Source: Anaerostipes sp.
Lineage (GTDB): Bacteria > Bacillota > Clostridia > Lachnospirales > Lachnospiraceae
Length of the DNA stretch: 42,867 nt
NCBI RefSeq assembly: GCF_018381315.1
Contig: NZ_JAGZSD010000025.1
Location: 1 to 42,867 of the forward strand
Direction of reading: 5' to 3'
Shown: piece by piece, positions 8,843 to 17,266 of the stretch
Layout of the letters: every line of letters starts with the position of its first letter
Position numbering within the stretch: the stretch's first letter is position 1
Notes under the pieces: generated by a model
The model's database searches: none
Told to the model about the DNA's origin: nothing
The model's input: only the letters and a program-made list of their open reading frames with translations
Program-made: the position numbers and the translations under genes

Positions 8843-8908
8843 GTATAGCCCGTCAAGCAGTAAGCCATATTATAACTAAGAAAATTTTTGAGAAAGGATG
8901 AAAATAAA

Positions 8909-10036
8909 ATGGATGCAATCGTTTATCATGGAGTCAGGGACGTACAGGTGGAAAGAGTTCCTGACCCAAAAATAGAAAAATCTGACGATATCATTGTCAA
9001 AGTTACTTCCACTGCCATCTGCGGCTCTGACCTCCACCTGATCCACGGACGGCTTCCTGCTCTGAACCCTGGTTTTATCCTCGGACACGAAACCATGGGA
9101 ATCGTAGTGGAAGCCGGAAAAGATGTGACAAAAGTGAAAAAGGGGGACCGTGTCATCGTCCCGTTTCCTGTGGCCTGCGGACACTGCTTTTTCTGTGAGC
9201 ACGGAGAATACAGCCAATGCGATAACTCCAATCCGAATGGAGGAGCCGGCGGCTTATTTGGCTACAGCGATGCTTTCGGCGGTTATCCGGGAGGGCAGGC
9301 TGAATATCTGAGAGTTCCCTATGCCAATGTAGGCCCCGTAAAAGTTCCGGAAGAACTTGCGGATGAACAGGTTTTATTTCTGACAGATATCCTTCCCACA
9401 TCCAGATGGGCTGTGGACATCAGCGGCATGAAACCGGGAGATACGGTCGTTGTCCTCGGCTGCGGCCCGGTAGGCCTTCTGACCATCAAATGGGCATTTC
9501 TGCTCGGAGCCAAACGCGTCATTGCTGTGGACAGCGTAGACTACCGTCTCAGACATGCGGCTTCCTACGGAGCCCAGACTATGAATCTTGAAGATTATGA
9601 CAACACCGGCATGGAGATCAAAGAGATCACCCACGGCGGTGCTGATGTGGTCATTGACTGTGTTGGAATGGACGGCAAAATGTCCGCTGTTGAAAAAGTA
9701 GAATCTGCACTGAAGCTGCAGGCAGGCTCCAAATCCGCCATCGAAATTTCTTCTGAGGCAGTCAGAAAATGCGGCACTGTAGCAATGATCGGGGTCTATG
9801 GAGGAAGGTATAATCTTTTCCCTCTCGGAAACTTTTTTGACCGCAATATCACCCTGAAAATGGGCCAGTGCCCGGCTCAGCGCTATGTGGATCCGATCCT
9901 TGAACAGATCACTGACGGCACCTTTGATGCTACGGATATTATTACTCACCGGCTCCCTCTGAACAAAGGAAAGCACGCCTACACTATTTTTGATAAAAAA
10001 GAGGACGAGTGCATTAAGGTGATCCTGAAGCCCTAG
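8909..10036 (+). CDS. Zinc-dependent medium-chain alcohol dehydrogenase
   Basis: A 375-residue NAD(P)-dependent oxidoreductase of the MDR superfamily. Catalytic zinc ligands appear as Cys38 (AICGSDLH) and His60-Glu61 (ILGHETMG); the structural-zinc Cys cluster CGHCFFCEHGEYSQC is complete; the Rossmann motif is LGCGPVGL. A glycine-rich insert (NPNGGAGGLFGY) after the Cys cluster resembles glutathione-independent formaldehyde/threonine dehydrogenase relatives, so the substrate could be an aldehyde or diol. The start at 8909 is chosen because GAAAGGA lies just upstream. Its stop overlaps the convergent amidohydrolase gene by four bases. Confidence 0.9.
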   Translation: MDAIVYHGVRDVQVERVPDPKIEKSDDIIVKVTSTAICGSDLHLIHGRLPALNPGFILGHETMGIVVEAGKDVTKVKKGDRVIVPFPVACGHCFFCEHGEYSQCDNSNPNGGAGGLFGYSDAFGGYPGGQAEYLRVPYANVGPVKVPEELADEQVLFLTDILPTSRWAVDISGMKPGDTVVVLGCGPVGLLTIKWAFLLGAKRVIAVDSVDYRLRHAASYGAQTMNLEDYDNTGMEIKEITHGGADVVIDCVGMDGKMSAVEKVESALKLQAGSKSAIEISSEAVRKCGTVAMIGVYGGRYNLFPLGNFFDRNITLKMGQCPAQRYVDPILEQITDGTFDATDIITHRLPLNKGKHAYTIFDKKEDECIKVILKP

Positions 10037-11193
10037 CGGTCATCTTCTTCCCGGTAAACAACCTGACCGTCAATGATTGTATAAACCGTCTTTGTCAGGG
10101 TGTTGACCGGATTGTCTGAAAAAACAGCGATATCTGCGTCCTTGCCGGGCTCCAGGCTGCCGACTCTGTGATCCGCACGGCATATCTTTGCAGCATTGAT
10201 GGTGATGGCTTTCAGAGCTCCTTCCATACTCATGCCCTGTTTTGCCGCAAGTCCTGCACAAAGAGGGAGACAGCCGATTAAGGATACAGGGTGATCTGTC
10301 ATAATGGCCGTGACCACTCCTGCTTTTTCCAGAATCCCGTTGGTTTTAAAGCTCATATTCTGCACTTCAATCTTGGACCTTGCCGTCAGATCCGGTCCTA
10401 TGATACCGGGAAAGCCTGATGCAGCAATCTCATCTGCCACCAGATGGCCTTCTGTACAGTGATCCAGCGTCAGGTCGATGTCAAACTCTTTGGCAATGCG
10501 GATTGCTGTCAGGATGTCGTCGGCTCTGTGCGCGTGGGTTTTCAGAGGGATTTTCTTTTCCAGCACCGGAATCCACGGCTCCATACAGAAATCTGTCTTT
10601 TCCAGTTTTCCCTCTTTCTTTTCTTTTTCATACTGTTTTGCCTTAAACAAAGTTTCTCTTAAAAGGGCTGCTGTGCCCATGCGGGTGGAAGGCATCTGCT
10701 TTCTTCCCCCGTATTCATTTTTAGGATTTTCTCCAAAAGCCGCTTTCATGGCAGCCGGCTGGAGTATGGCCATCTGGTCTATGCAGCGCCCGTGTGTTTT
10801 CATAAACACAGACTGGCCTCCCACCACATTGGCGCTTCCGGGTCCGGTCATCAGAGAAGTGATTCCTGCCTGAATCGCATCGTGAAAAGCAGGATCCATA
10901 GGGTTGACGCCGTCAATGGCCCGGATCTGCGGAGTGAGAGGATCTGTGACCTCGTTGCAGTCATCCCCGGCTTCTGCCCTCTTCTCTTCTATAATGCCGA
11001 CATGGCAATGGGCATCTATCAGTCCCGGCATGACCCATGCACCGGCGGCATCGAGCACCTCTTCGGTCTTTTCCGGTTCCGGAGCCTGATCCATACATCC
11101 CAGCTCTTTAATCATCCTGCCTTCTGTCCTCAAATATCCCTGCTCAATTTCTTTTCCTGTCATTGGCAGGATTCTGCCATTAATAATAAGCAT
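10033..11193 (-). CDS. Metal-dependent amidohydrolase (imidazolonepropionase-like)
   Basis: A 386-residue amidohydrolase-superfamily enzyme: N-terminal beta-sandwich (MLIINGRILPM), then PGLIDAHCHVG with the metal pair His62/His64, later His ligands in KTHAHRADD and LDHCTEGH, and a catalytic Asp in IMTDHP. The C-terminus closes the sandwich (GSLEPGKDADIAVF). The closest general class is imidazolonepropionase/prolidase-like amidohydrolases; the true substrate is not evident and no histidine-degradation genes are nearby. AGGAGG precedes the ATG. It is read alone, towards the zinc alcohol dehydrogenase. Confidence 0.88.
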   Translation of the reverse strand: MLIINGRILPMTGKEIEQGYLRTEGRMIKELGCMDQAPEPEKTEEVLDAAGAWVMPGLIDAHCHVGIIEEKRAEAGDDCNEVTDPLTPQIRAIDGVNPMDPAFHDAIQAGITSLMTGPGSANVVGGQSVFMKTHGRCIDQMAILQPAAMKAAFGENPKNEYGGRKQMPSTRMGTAALLRETLFKAKQYEKEKKEGKLEKTDFCMEPWIPVLEKKIPLKTHAHRADDILTAIRIAKEFDIDLTLDHCTEGHLVADEIAASGFPGIIGPDLTARSKIEVQNMSFKTNGILEKAGVVTAIMTDHPVSLIGCLPLCAGLAAKQGMSMEGALKAITINAAKICRADHRVGSLEPGKDADIAVFSDNPVNTLTKTVYTIIDGQVVYREEDDR

Positions 11194-11376
11194 AAAACAT
11201 TTCCTCCTGATGATTTCCTGAATAAGTGGTTTAAAAAAATATCGTCTTAAGTATTGCCCAAAGCAGAAAAATCAAACATCTGGCATCCTTTTCCTGCAAA
11301 CCGCAGATAATTTTCTTATTTTTTGGAATACTGAATAACAGAAGAAATATTATTTGAATCAAAGGAGATTAGGATT

Positions 11377-12717
11377 ATGCCAAAAAAAATTATCGTCATC
11401 GGTGCAAATCACGCCGGTACTGCAGCACTGAATACAATTCTGGATCATTATAAGGATGTGGATGTCACTGCCTTTGATGCCAATTCCAACATCAGCTTCT
11501 TAGGCTGCGGAATGGCCCTGTGGATCGGCGGACAGATCTCAGGCCCTGACGGGCTGTTCTATTCCAGCAAGGAAATCTTAGAGGGAAAAGGAGCTAAGGT
11601 CTACATGGAAACAACTGTCAGTTCTGTAGATTTTGATGAAAAGACGGTCTATGCAAAAGATGCGTCCGGCAAAGAATGCGGATATTCTTACGACAAACTG
11701 ATCCTTGCCACCGGCTCTACCCCGGTAGGGCCTCAGCTCCCCGGCATGAGCCTTGAAAATGTCCAATTTGTCAAGCTTTATCAGAATGCTCAGGAAGTCA
11801 TTGAAAAGCTCGGAGATACATCCATAAAAAAAGTTGCAGTGGTAGGCGGCGGATATATCGGAGTAGAGCTTGCCGAAGCTTTCCAGCGCAACGGCCGTGA
11901 TGTCACTTTGATCGACTGTGCCGAAACATGTCTCTCCGCATACTATGACGATATGTTCTGCAAGCGTATGGAAAAACAGCTTTCTGACCATGGCATCCAT
12001 CTGGCTTTTGAAGAAAAAGTTGAACGTCTTGCCGGAGATACAAGGGTGGAACAAGTCATCACAGATAAAAACAGCTACGATGCGGATATGGTTATTTTCT
12101 GTGTAGGGTTCCGTCCAAACACAAAGCTTGGAAACGGCCAGCTCAGACAGTTCAACAAAAACGGCGCCTATCTTACTGATCTCATGCAGCAGACCAGCCA
12201 TCCGGATGTCTACGCCGTCGGAGACTGTTCTACCGTGTACAACAATGCCATTGAGGATACAGACTATATCGCTCTTGCCACCAATGCAGTCCGTTCCGGG
12301 ATCATTGCAGCCCATAATGCCTGCGGCACAGAACTGAAATCTCCGGGTGTCCAGGGATCGAACGGAATCAGCATCTGGGGCTTAAACATGGTAAGCACAG
12401 GACTTTCCCTGAACCGGGCAAAAAAGCTTGGTTTTGATGCTGCGGCCACAGACTATGAAGACTGGCAGAAAGCCGGCTTTATGGAAAAGGATAATTATAA
12501 GGTGGTCATCCGGATCGTCTATGACAAAAAAACCCGGAGAATCCTGGGAGCCCAGCTTTGTTCTGACTATGATATCTCCATGTCCATTCACCTGTTTTCT
12601 ATGGCAATCCAGGAAAAAGTCACGATTGATAAGTTAAAACTGTTTGACTTATTCTTCCTCCCGCACTTTAACCAGCCGTACAACTATATTACTATGGCGG
12701 CACTGAACGCAGAATAG
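11377..12717 (+). CDS. nox: NADH oxidase-family FAD/NAD(P)-dependent oxidoreductase
   Basis: A 446-residue flavoprotein closely resembling water-forming NADH oxidases and CoA-disulfide reductases. It has an N-terminal FAD Rossmann motif (VIGANHAGTAAL), the redox-active single Cys44 in SFLGCGMALW, a second NAD-binding motif (VVGGGYIGVELAE), the FAD motif VYAVGDC, and a C-terminal dimerisation domain. The Cys44 context is the Nox type, so reduction of O2 to water is the most likely activity, protecting an anaerobe from oxygen. It lies 31 bases ahead of the hydrogenase gene, so both are probably co-transcribed and share a terminator at 13983. Confidence 0.88.
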   Translation: MPKKIIVIGANHAGTAALNTILDHYKDVDVTAFDANSNISFLGCGMALWIGGQISGPDGLFYSSKEILEGKGAKVYMETTVSSVDFDEKTVYAKDASGKECGYSYDKLILATGSTPVGPQLPGMSLENVQFVKLYQNAQEVIEKLGDTSIKKVAVVGGGYIGVELAEAFQRNGRDVTLIDCAETCLSAYYDDMFCKRMEKQLSDHGIHLAFEEKVERLAGDTRVEQVITDKNSYDADMVIFCVGFRPNTKLGNGQLRQFNKNGAYLTDLMQQTSHPDVYAVGDCSTVYNNAIEDTDYIALATNAVRSGIIAAHNACGTELKSPGVQGSNGISIWGLNMVSTGLSLNRAKKLGFDAAATDYEDWQKAGFMEKDNYKVVIRIVYDKKTRRILGAQLCSDYDISMSIHLFSMAIQEKVTIDKLKLFDLFFLPHFNQPYNYITMAALNAE

Positions 12718-12748
12718 CTGCAGCTTTTCCAGAACAGGAGGAAACAGA

Positions 12749-13978
12749 TTGAAGACTTTTCAGGAATTATATAAAGAATTATTGAGAAATCAAATGAAGG
12801 ATGAAGACATCAATGACGAGGACTATGATCCTCACCATCTTGACTGTCTTTTAAACCCGGACCAGTATGCTCCGGTCATTCACACAGACTCCTGCCAGGA
12901 ATGCGCCTATGACAGGGCCTGTAAAAACAGCTGTATTTTTGATGCCATAGAAGAAAAGGACGGAAAGCTTACCATCGATCCGGACAAATGTGCGGGATGC
13001 GGAGTCTGCATAGAAGCATGCAGCCTGGATAAGTTGGCTGAGAGCAAGGATATCTTTCCGGTACTCAAGGAAATCCGCAGTGAGAAAAAGGATGTATATG
13101 CACTGATCGCCCCTGCATTTGTTGGGCAGTATGAAAATGCCTCCCCCGGACAGCTGAGAAGTGCCCTGAAAGCCGCAGGGTTTAAAGGCATGGTAGAGGT
13201 AGCCGTATTTGCTGATATCCTGACACTGAAAGAGGCACTGGAGTTTGACAAGCACATCCATACGCAGGATGATTTCCAGCTCACAAGCTGCTGCTGTCCT
13301 GTTTGGATCGCCATGATCCGTAAAATATACAATGAGCTCATGCCCCATGTACCGGGAGCTGTATCGCCGATGATCGCTGCCGGACGGACGGTGAAAAAAA
13401 TTCATCCGGAAGCGGTTACCGTCTTTATCGGACCATGCATGGCCAAAAAGAAAGAAGCCAAAGAACCGGACATTGCAGATGCCGTGGACTATGTGCTCAC
13501 TTTTCAGGAAGTACAGGATATTTTTGATGCTGCGGATATACGGCCGGAAGAACTGATCCAGAATGACCGGGAGCATTCCTCCAGGGCAGGCCGGATCTAT
13601 GCCCATACAGGCGGTGTCAGTGAGGCCGTAAAATCCACCGTGGAACAGCTTCATCCCGGAAGAGAGGTTCCTGTTCATGCGCAGCAGGCAGACGGAGTAC
13701 CTGCATGCAGAAAAATGATCGAACAGATCCAAAAAGGAGAAACCGATGCCAACTTCTTTGAGGGAATGGCCTGCAAAGGCGGCTGTGTGGGAGGCCCCAA
13801 GATCATCATCGACAAAGAAAAAGGCAAATCCAATGTAGAACAGTACGGAGAGGAAGCCCCTTACCGGACACCCCTTGACAATCCATATGTAATGGAACTG
13901 CTTCACCGCCTTGGGTTTAAAGATATGGAAGAATTTGTAGAACAAAGCGATATGTTTACACGAAATTTTGCCAACTAA
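12749..13978 (+). CDS. [FeFe]-hydrogenase-like iron-sulfur protein (short, two-ferredoxin form)
   Basis: A 409-residue protein starting at TTG, with AGGAGG seven bases upstream. Residues 49-62 (C-x2-C-x5-C-x3-C) and 81-91 (C-x2-C-x2-C-x3-C) are ferredoxin-like cluster sites. The H-cluster domain has all three signatures: L1 TSCCCP at 179-184, L2 GPCMAKKKEA at 228-237, L3 GMACKGGCVGG at 339-349. L1 has one more Cys than the textbook TSCCP motif, a variant I associate, from memory, with group B clostridial hydrogenases. It probably interconverts protons and H2 with ferredoxin, or senses redox state. Maturases HydE/F/G are not in the window. Confidence 0.85.
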   Translation: MKTFQELYKELLRNQMKDEDINDEDYDPHHLDCLLNPDQYAPVIHTDSCQECAYDRACKNSCIFDAIEEKDGKLTIDPDKCAGCGVCIEACSLDKLAESKDIFPVLKEIRSEKKDVYALIAPAFVGQYENASPGQLRSALKAAGFKGMVEVAVFADILTLKEALEFDKHIHTQDDFQLTSCCCPVWIAMIRKIYNELMPHVPGAVSPMIAAGRTVKKIHPEAVTVFIGPCMAKKKEAKEPDIADAVDYVLTFQEVQDIFDAADIRPEELIQNDREHSSRAGRIYAHTGGVSEAVKSTVEQLHPGREVPVHAQQADGVPACRKMIEQIQKGETDANFFEGMACKGGCVGGPKIIIDKEKGKSNVEQYGEEAPYRTPLDNPYVMELLHRLGFKDMEEFVEQSDMFTRNFAN

Positions 13979-13982
13979 GAAA

Positions 13983-14025
13983 AGCAAACCCGAAGGGCAC
14001 TCTTTTTGCTCTTCGGGTTTGCTGT
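13983..14025. terminator. Bidirectional rho-independent terminator
   Basis: A 16-base stem, AGCAAACCCGAAGGGC (13983-13998) with its partner at 14008-14023 and one wobble pair, closes a nine-base loop. T-rich sequence follows on both strands. It ends the nox-hydrogenase transcript and the convergent uppP transcript. Confidence 0.9.
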
Positions 14026-14049
14026 CTTCTTTTAGATTTGGTTATCTGC

Positions 14050-14877
14050 CTACATTAAAAATCCGAAATAAACGATCACTACGATACCGAGCAAAATCCG
14101 GTACACTCCGAAAATCTTAAAGTCATGTCTGCGGATATAACTCAGAAGCATCTGAATGGCCAGGATGGATACCACAAAAGATACCGCTGTTCCAACGAGC
14201 AGAAGAATCCACTCTGTTCCTGAAAACATGCCTGACTCCATAAAATATTTAATAAGCTTCAGTCCGCTGGCACCTGCCATGACAGGCACCGCCAGAAAAA
14301 ATGAAAATTCGCTGGCAACATAACGTGAGCATCCCAGCAGCACTGCTCCCAGAATTGTTGCTCCGCTCCTGGATGTACCCGGTATCGCCGCAAGCACCTG
14401 AAAGCATCCGATAAAAAATGCGGCCTTATAGGTGAGGTCCTTCAGAGAACTCATAGACGGACGCCTGTTTCTGCTCTCAATGACAATAAATGCAATGCCG
14501 TAAAAGATCAGGGCTGCCGCAATCACATAGACTCCCGAGAGATAATCCTCCAGGATCATATCCAGCGGAAGACCCACAATAATTATGGGAATACACCCGA
14601 CGATGACCTTTTTCCAAAGCTGATAAGTTTCTCTTTTCTCCTGCCTGCTTTTCCGGGCTGAAAAAGGATTCAGCTTATGGAAAAACAGTACAAGCACAGC
14701 CAGTATAGATCCAAATTGGATCACAACCTTAAACACCTCAAAAAATTCAGGGCTTGATGCCATCGGCCAGATTTGATCAAACAAGATCAGGTGGCCGGTG
14801 CTGCTGATGGGGAGCCACTCTGTGATTCCCTGAATAATTCCAAGGACAGCAGCCTTTACTATTTCAATCAGATTCAT
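14050..14877 (-). CDS. uppP: Undecaprenyl-diphosphatase
   Basis: A 275-residue polytopic membrane phosphatase (UppP/BacA) that recycles undecaprenyl diphosphate to the monophosphate carrier for peptidoglycan synthesis and confers bacitracin tolerance. The family motifs are intact: the Glu-rich GITEWLPISSTGHL near the N-terminus and PGTSRSGATI around residue 170. The start at 14877 has AAAGGAG nine bases upstream; a longer frame to 14904 would put this ribosome binding site inside the gene. Monocistronic, with its own promoter and a terminator shared with the hydrogenase gene. Confidence 0.95.
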   Translation of the reverse strand: MNLIEIVKAAVLGIIQGITEWLPISSTGHLILFDQIWPMASSPEFFEVFKVVIQFGSILAVLVLFFHKLNPFSARKSRQEKRETYQLWKKVIVGCIPIIIVGLPLDMILEDYLSGVYVIAAALIFYGIAFIVIESRNRRPSMSSLKDLTYKAAFFIGCFQVLAAIPGTSRSGATILGAVLLGCSRYVASEFSFFLAVPVMAGASGLKLIKYFMESGMFSGTEWILLLVGTAVSFVVSILAIQMLLSYIRRHDFKIFGVYRILLGIVVIVYFGFLM

Positions 14878-14911
14878 GAACAATTTCTCCTTTACAAGTT
14901 TCAATAACTCT

Positions 14912-14965
14912 TCTATTGTATTTCACTTTGACAAAAATTACAACTAAAAATCCTGTCACAATAGA
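14912..14965 (-). promoter_or_regulatory. uppP promoter with flanking inverted repeat
   Basis: On the minus strand TTGTAA (14938-14943), 17 bases, TACAAT (14915-14920). TCTATTGT (14912-14919) and ACAATAGA (14958-14965) form a perfect 8-base dyad around it, which could be an operator or chance in AT-rich DNA. Confidence 0.45.
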
Positions 14966-14980
14966 ATCCCCTGTAAAATC

Positions 14981-15244
14981 TTACCGTTCATTTTTTACAC
15001 TGTCGAAAAATTCTTTCAGCTCCCTGCGTACCTCATCAGGAAGATCTTTTTTCTTCACTCCCTCAATGGCCGCCTCTATCCCCCACAGACGGTGAAGGCA
15101 TGCTGACTCATCGAAGGCCCGGATCTTCAGCCAGGCCTCGCGGCTTCCCGTCTTCATTAACTGGTCTTTCGTATGGATTCCCGCTTCGTTCAGCTGTTCC
15201 TCAAGCTTTGCACCGATGTTCGGCAGTTCTCTTAATTCTCCCAT
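14981..15244 (-). CDS. TfoX/Sxy C-terminal domain protein
   Basis: An 87-residue protein consisting only of the TfoX/Sxy C-terminal domain, a small helical helix-hairpin-helix-like fold: LPNIGAKLEEQLNEAGI, then KIRAFDESACLHRLWGIEAA. Free-standing copies are common in Firmicutes; the role is unknown, and a link to competence as in Haemophilus Sxy is not implied because the N-terminal domain is missing. GAGGAAGG precedes the ATG. It lies 40 bases downstream of the merR gene on the same strand and may be co-transcribed. Confidence 0.8.
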   Translation of the reverse strand: MGELRELPNIGAKLEEQLNEAGIHTKDQLMKTGSREAWLKIRAFDESACLHRLWGIEAAIEGVKKKDLPDEVRRELKEFFDSVKNER

Positions 15245-15284
15245 TGTTTGCCTTCCTCAAAGTTCTATAATGAAATTCAGGTCA

Positions 15285-15656
15285 TCAAGTTTCATTTTCC
15301 GAATCATTGGTAATCTCCTTTTCATAAAATGCTATTTTATCCTCCAGATTTCTAAAATGGTTTTCCCATTTTTCCCTCTGCCGGATCACATAGTCCCGAT
15401 GGACCTTCAGCATCTGCATCCGCTCTTTCATTGTGGCTCTGCCCTCATACCGCAGTTCTGAATAAGTCCTGATATCCCTGAGAAGCATACCTGTATCCTT
15501 CAGTCTCTGAATAAAACGAAACCACTCTAAATCCTCCTCCCGGTAATCTCTTCTTCCGGCCTCATCCCTTCCAACCCGGATCAGCCCTTTCTTCTCGTAA
15601 TATCTGAGTGTATATTCGCTGATCCCGGTTCTTTCCGCTGTTTCTCCGATCCTCAT
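15285..15656 (-). CDS. MerR-family transcriptional regulator
   Basis: A 123-residue MerR regulator: winged helix-turn-helix (MRIGETAERTGISEYTLRYY), second wing, then a dimerisation coiled coil (about residues 75-112). It lacks the Cys ligands of the metal-sensing members and looks like the NmlR/AdhR group that reacts to aldehydes or electrophiles. The start at 15656 has AGGAGG five bases upstream. It is divergent from the carboxymuconolactone-decarboxylase-like gene, whose promoter carries a palindrome in a 19-base spacer, so it very probably controls that gene. Confidence 0.9.
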   Translation of the reverse strand: MRIGETAERTGISEYTLRYYEKKGLIRVGRDEAGRRDYREEDLEWFRFIQRLKDTGMLLRDIRTYSELRYEGRATMKERMQMLKVHRDYVIRQREKWENHFRNLEDKIAFYEKEITNDSENET

Positions 15657-15680
15657 AAAAACCTCCTGTTCTTCAGTCCT

Positions 15681-15709
15681 ATTATAAATCACCTGAGCAC
15701 AATTGAAAA
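15681..15709 (-). promoter_or_regulatory. Candidate promoter of the merR gene
   Basis: On the minus strand TTTTCA (15704-15709), 17 bases, TATAAT (15681-15686), ending 25 bases before the merR start. Confidence 0.45.
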
Positions 15710-15761
15710 TAAAAACCTCCAGCGTAGATCTGCACTGAAAACTGGGCCGGCCAAATAATTC

Positions 15762-15792
15762 TTGACTTAGACTATAGTCTATCCCTTACCAT
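15762..15792 (+). promoter_or_regulatory. MerR-type promoter/operator with 19-base spacer
   Basis: TTGACT (15762-15767) and TACCAT (15787-15792) are separated by 19 bases, too long for efficient SigA use. The spacer holds the perfect palindrome TAGACTATAGTCTA (15768-15781). This is the standard architecture activated by DNA-distorting MerR proteins; the divergent merR gene is the obvious regulator. Confidence 0.8.
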
Positions 15793-15832
15793 TTATCTGT
15801 CACATACAGCATCATCAAAAGGAGGAAACAAG

Positions 15833-16198
15833 ATGAAAAAATCAAGATTAGAACAGGGCAGAGAAAACCTGCAGAAAATTGACGGAAAAGGAGGGGACGA
15901 GGTGATCCGTTCACTGCAGGACATTGCTCCTGACCTGGGACAGTATATTATCGAATTCGCATTCGGCGATATTTACTCCAGGGAAGGGCTGGACATTCAG
16001 GAGCGGGAGCTGATCACGCTTGCAAGTCTTTTGACAGCCGGCGGATGTGAGGCACAGCTGAAAGTCCATATTCAGGCGGCTTTGCATACAGGGATCCCAA
16101 AAGAAAAGATAATAGAAGCTTTTCTGCAGTGCATTCCGTATACTGGTTTTCCAAAAGTTTTAAATGCTGTTTTTGTGGCAAAAGAAATACTTGAATAA
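15833..16198 (+). CDS. Carboxymuconolactone decarboxylase family protein
   Basis: A 121-residue helical protein of the CMD/AhpD-like superfamily. The core (RELITLASLLTAGG) is followed by CEAQLKVHIQAAL, where Cys and His are seven residues apart; the AhpD CxxC pair is absent, so it is of the gamma-carboxymuconolactone decarboxylase-like type with unknown substrate. AGGAGG precedes the ATG. Expression is predicted to be MerR-activated, consistent with a detoxification role against aldehydes or electrophiles. Confidence 0.88.
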   Translation: MKKSRLEQGRENLQKIDGKGGDEVIRSLQDIAPDLGQYIIEFAFGDIYSREGLDIQERELITLASLLTAGGCEAQLKVHIQAALHTGIPKEKIIEAFLQCIPYTGFPKVLNAVFVAKEILE

Positions 16199-16271
16199 GT
16201 ATATTCAGCTTTTTAATGAATTGCAGTGTGCTCTGTGAAAATGAGTGCAGGCCGGAGAAGCAGCCAAAAGA

Positions 16272-17141
16272 TCAAAAGATTTCTATTGTATAGGATTTTG
16301 TGCAGCTTTCTCCGGCATTTAACGCTTGGATCAGATACTTGTTGCTGATATCTTGTACTCCCTGCCCTGCAAAATCATTGATGCCGCACCATGGTTCAAT
16401 ACACAGATACTCAGCTTCCTCAACATCAGACGGCATAGTCCAGACTGCTGCCGCCGGAAATCCCGGAAAGCTTACTTTCAGGTGGTAGTCTGCCTCGGCA
16501 CAATCCAAAGTCATGGATGAAATCCCATCCTCAAAGATCAATGCATCCCTGCGGAGCAGATCAGGGCACAGTGCAAGCTCTCCGGCCTGTTTTGCCACAG
16601 GATATGTTTCCTTCGTCACCAGCCGGCCTTTCACCCGGTGTGTGTTCAGATCCAAAGCCCTGTCAAAAATCAGACGGTAATCTGAAAGCTTTGTGCCTCC
16701 GGCAAACTGAAATCCCGGATGTGCTCCGATGGAATAATACATTATATTGGTCCCGGCATTGAGAATCTTCCATGTGACAGTAAGCTTCTTTCCTTCCAGC
16801 CGGTGGGAAACCTGAAGGCAGAAATGATAAGGATAGATTTGATAGGTATCCTCACTGCTCTCAAGCTGCATAACGATCTCACTGCTGCTTCTGTGAACCG
16901 GTGTAAAATCCATATCGCGGGCAAAACCATGTGCCCTCATTTTATAAGCTTTCTCTCCTGCAGTATAGGTTTCATCATAGAACCCTCCGATGGAAGGAAA
17001 CAGGAGAGGGCTGTGCTTAGGCCAGACCGGACCGGCCTTCCAAATATAGTCACGTCCCCTGGTTTTATCATACATTTCACAGAGTTCGCTGCCGTGTTCT
17101 TTCACCGAGATCCGGCATACTTCATTCTCTATCTGATACAC
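16272..17141 (-). CDS. Aldose 1-epimerase family protein (LacX/galactose mutarotase-like)
   Basis: A 289-residue beta-sandwich sugar-binding enzyme. The start is GTG at 17141, preceded by GAGGA at a spacing of eight; the frame runs on to 17234 without a ribosome binding site. Features include KEHGSELCEMYDK, HGFARDMDF (catalytic-type His), YYSIGAHPGFQF (second His) and CIEPWCGIND (Glu near the C-terminus), which match the mutarotase/LacX group. It interconverts anomers of a sugar or sugar phosphate. Divergent from the first GntR gene, so it may belong to the neighbouring PTS pathway. No clear terminator is seen in 16199-16271. Confidence 0.85.
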   Translation of the reverse strand: MYQIENEVCRISVKEHGSELCEMYDKTRGRDYIWKAGPVWPKHSPLLFPSIGGFYDETYTAGEKAYKMRAHGFARDMDFTPVHRSSSEIVMQLESSEDTYQIYPYHFCLQVSHRLEGKKLTVTWKILNAGTNIMYYSIGAHPGFQFAGGTKLSDYRLIFDRALDLNTHRVKGRLVTKETYPVAKQAGELALCPDLLRRDALIFEDGISSMTLDCAEADYHLKVSFPGFPAAAVWTMPSDVEEAEYLCIEPWCGINDFAGQGVQDISNKYLIQALNAGESCTKSYTIEIF

Positions 17142-17193
17142 TTTATTGTTCCTCGCTTTCTTAAAACATCTGGATTTTTGTCGGGGTATATAG

Positions 17194-17266
17194 TATAATG
17201 AAGCGGCAAAAATACGAATAAACCGTATGGTCATCTACACTTTTCTGCTCTATAGGAGGACCTATA
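17194..17266 (+). promoter_or_regulatory. Leader of the first GntR gene: -10 box, operator-like site and RBS hairpin
   Basis: TATAAT at 17194-17199 is a probable -10 box with only a weak -35. TGGTCATCTACA at 17228-17239 matches 10 of 12 positions of the operator TGGTCATGTCCA seen before the second GntR gene. TATAGG (17251-17256) and CCTATA (17261-17266) flank the AGGAGGA ribosome binding site and could fold it into a small hairpin, or serve as a protein site. Confidence 0.4.

Noticed and set aside
9374..9976. A 200-codon antisense frame in the alcohol dehydrogenase gene
   Set aside because: Shadow frame; all conserved motifs are on the plus strand.
11578..12315. A 245-codon antisense frame inside the NADH oxidase gene
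   Set aside because: Shadow of a well-conserved flavoprotein frame; no start signal and no family resemblance.
12851..13987. A 378-codon open frame on the minus strand opposite the hydrogenase gene
   Set aside because: The plus-strand frame has all hydrogenase signatures and a ribosome binding site; the antisense frame has neither a recognisable domain nor a Shine-Dalgarno sequence.
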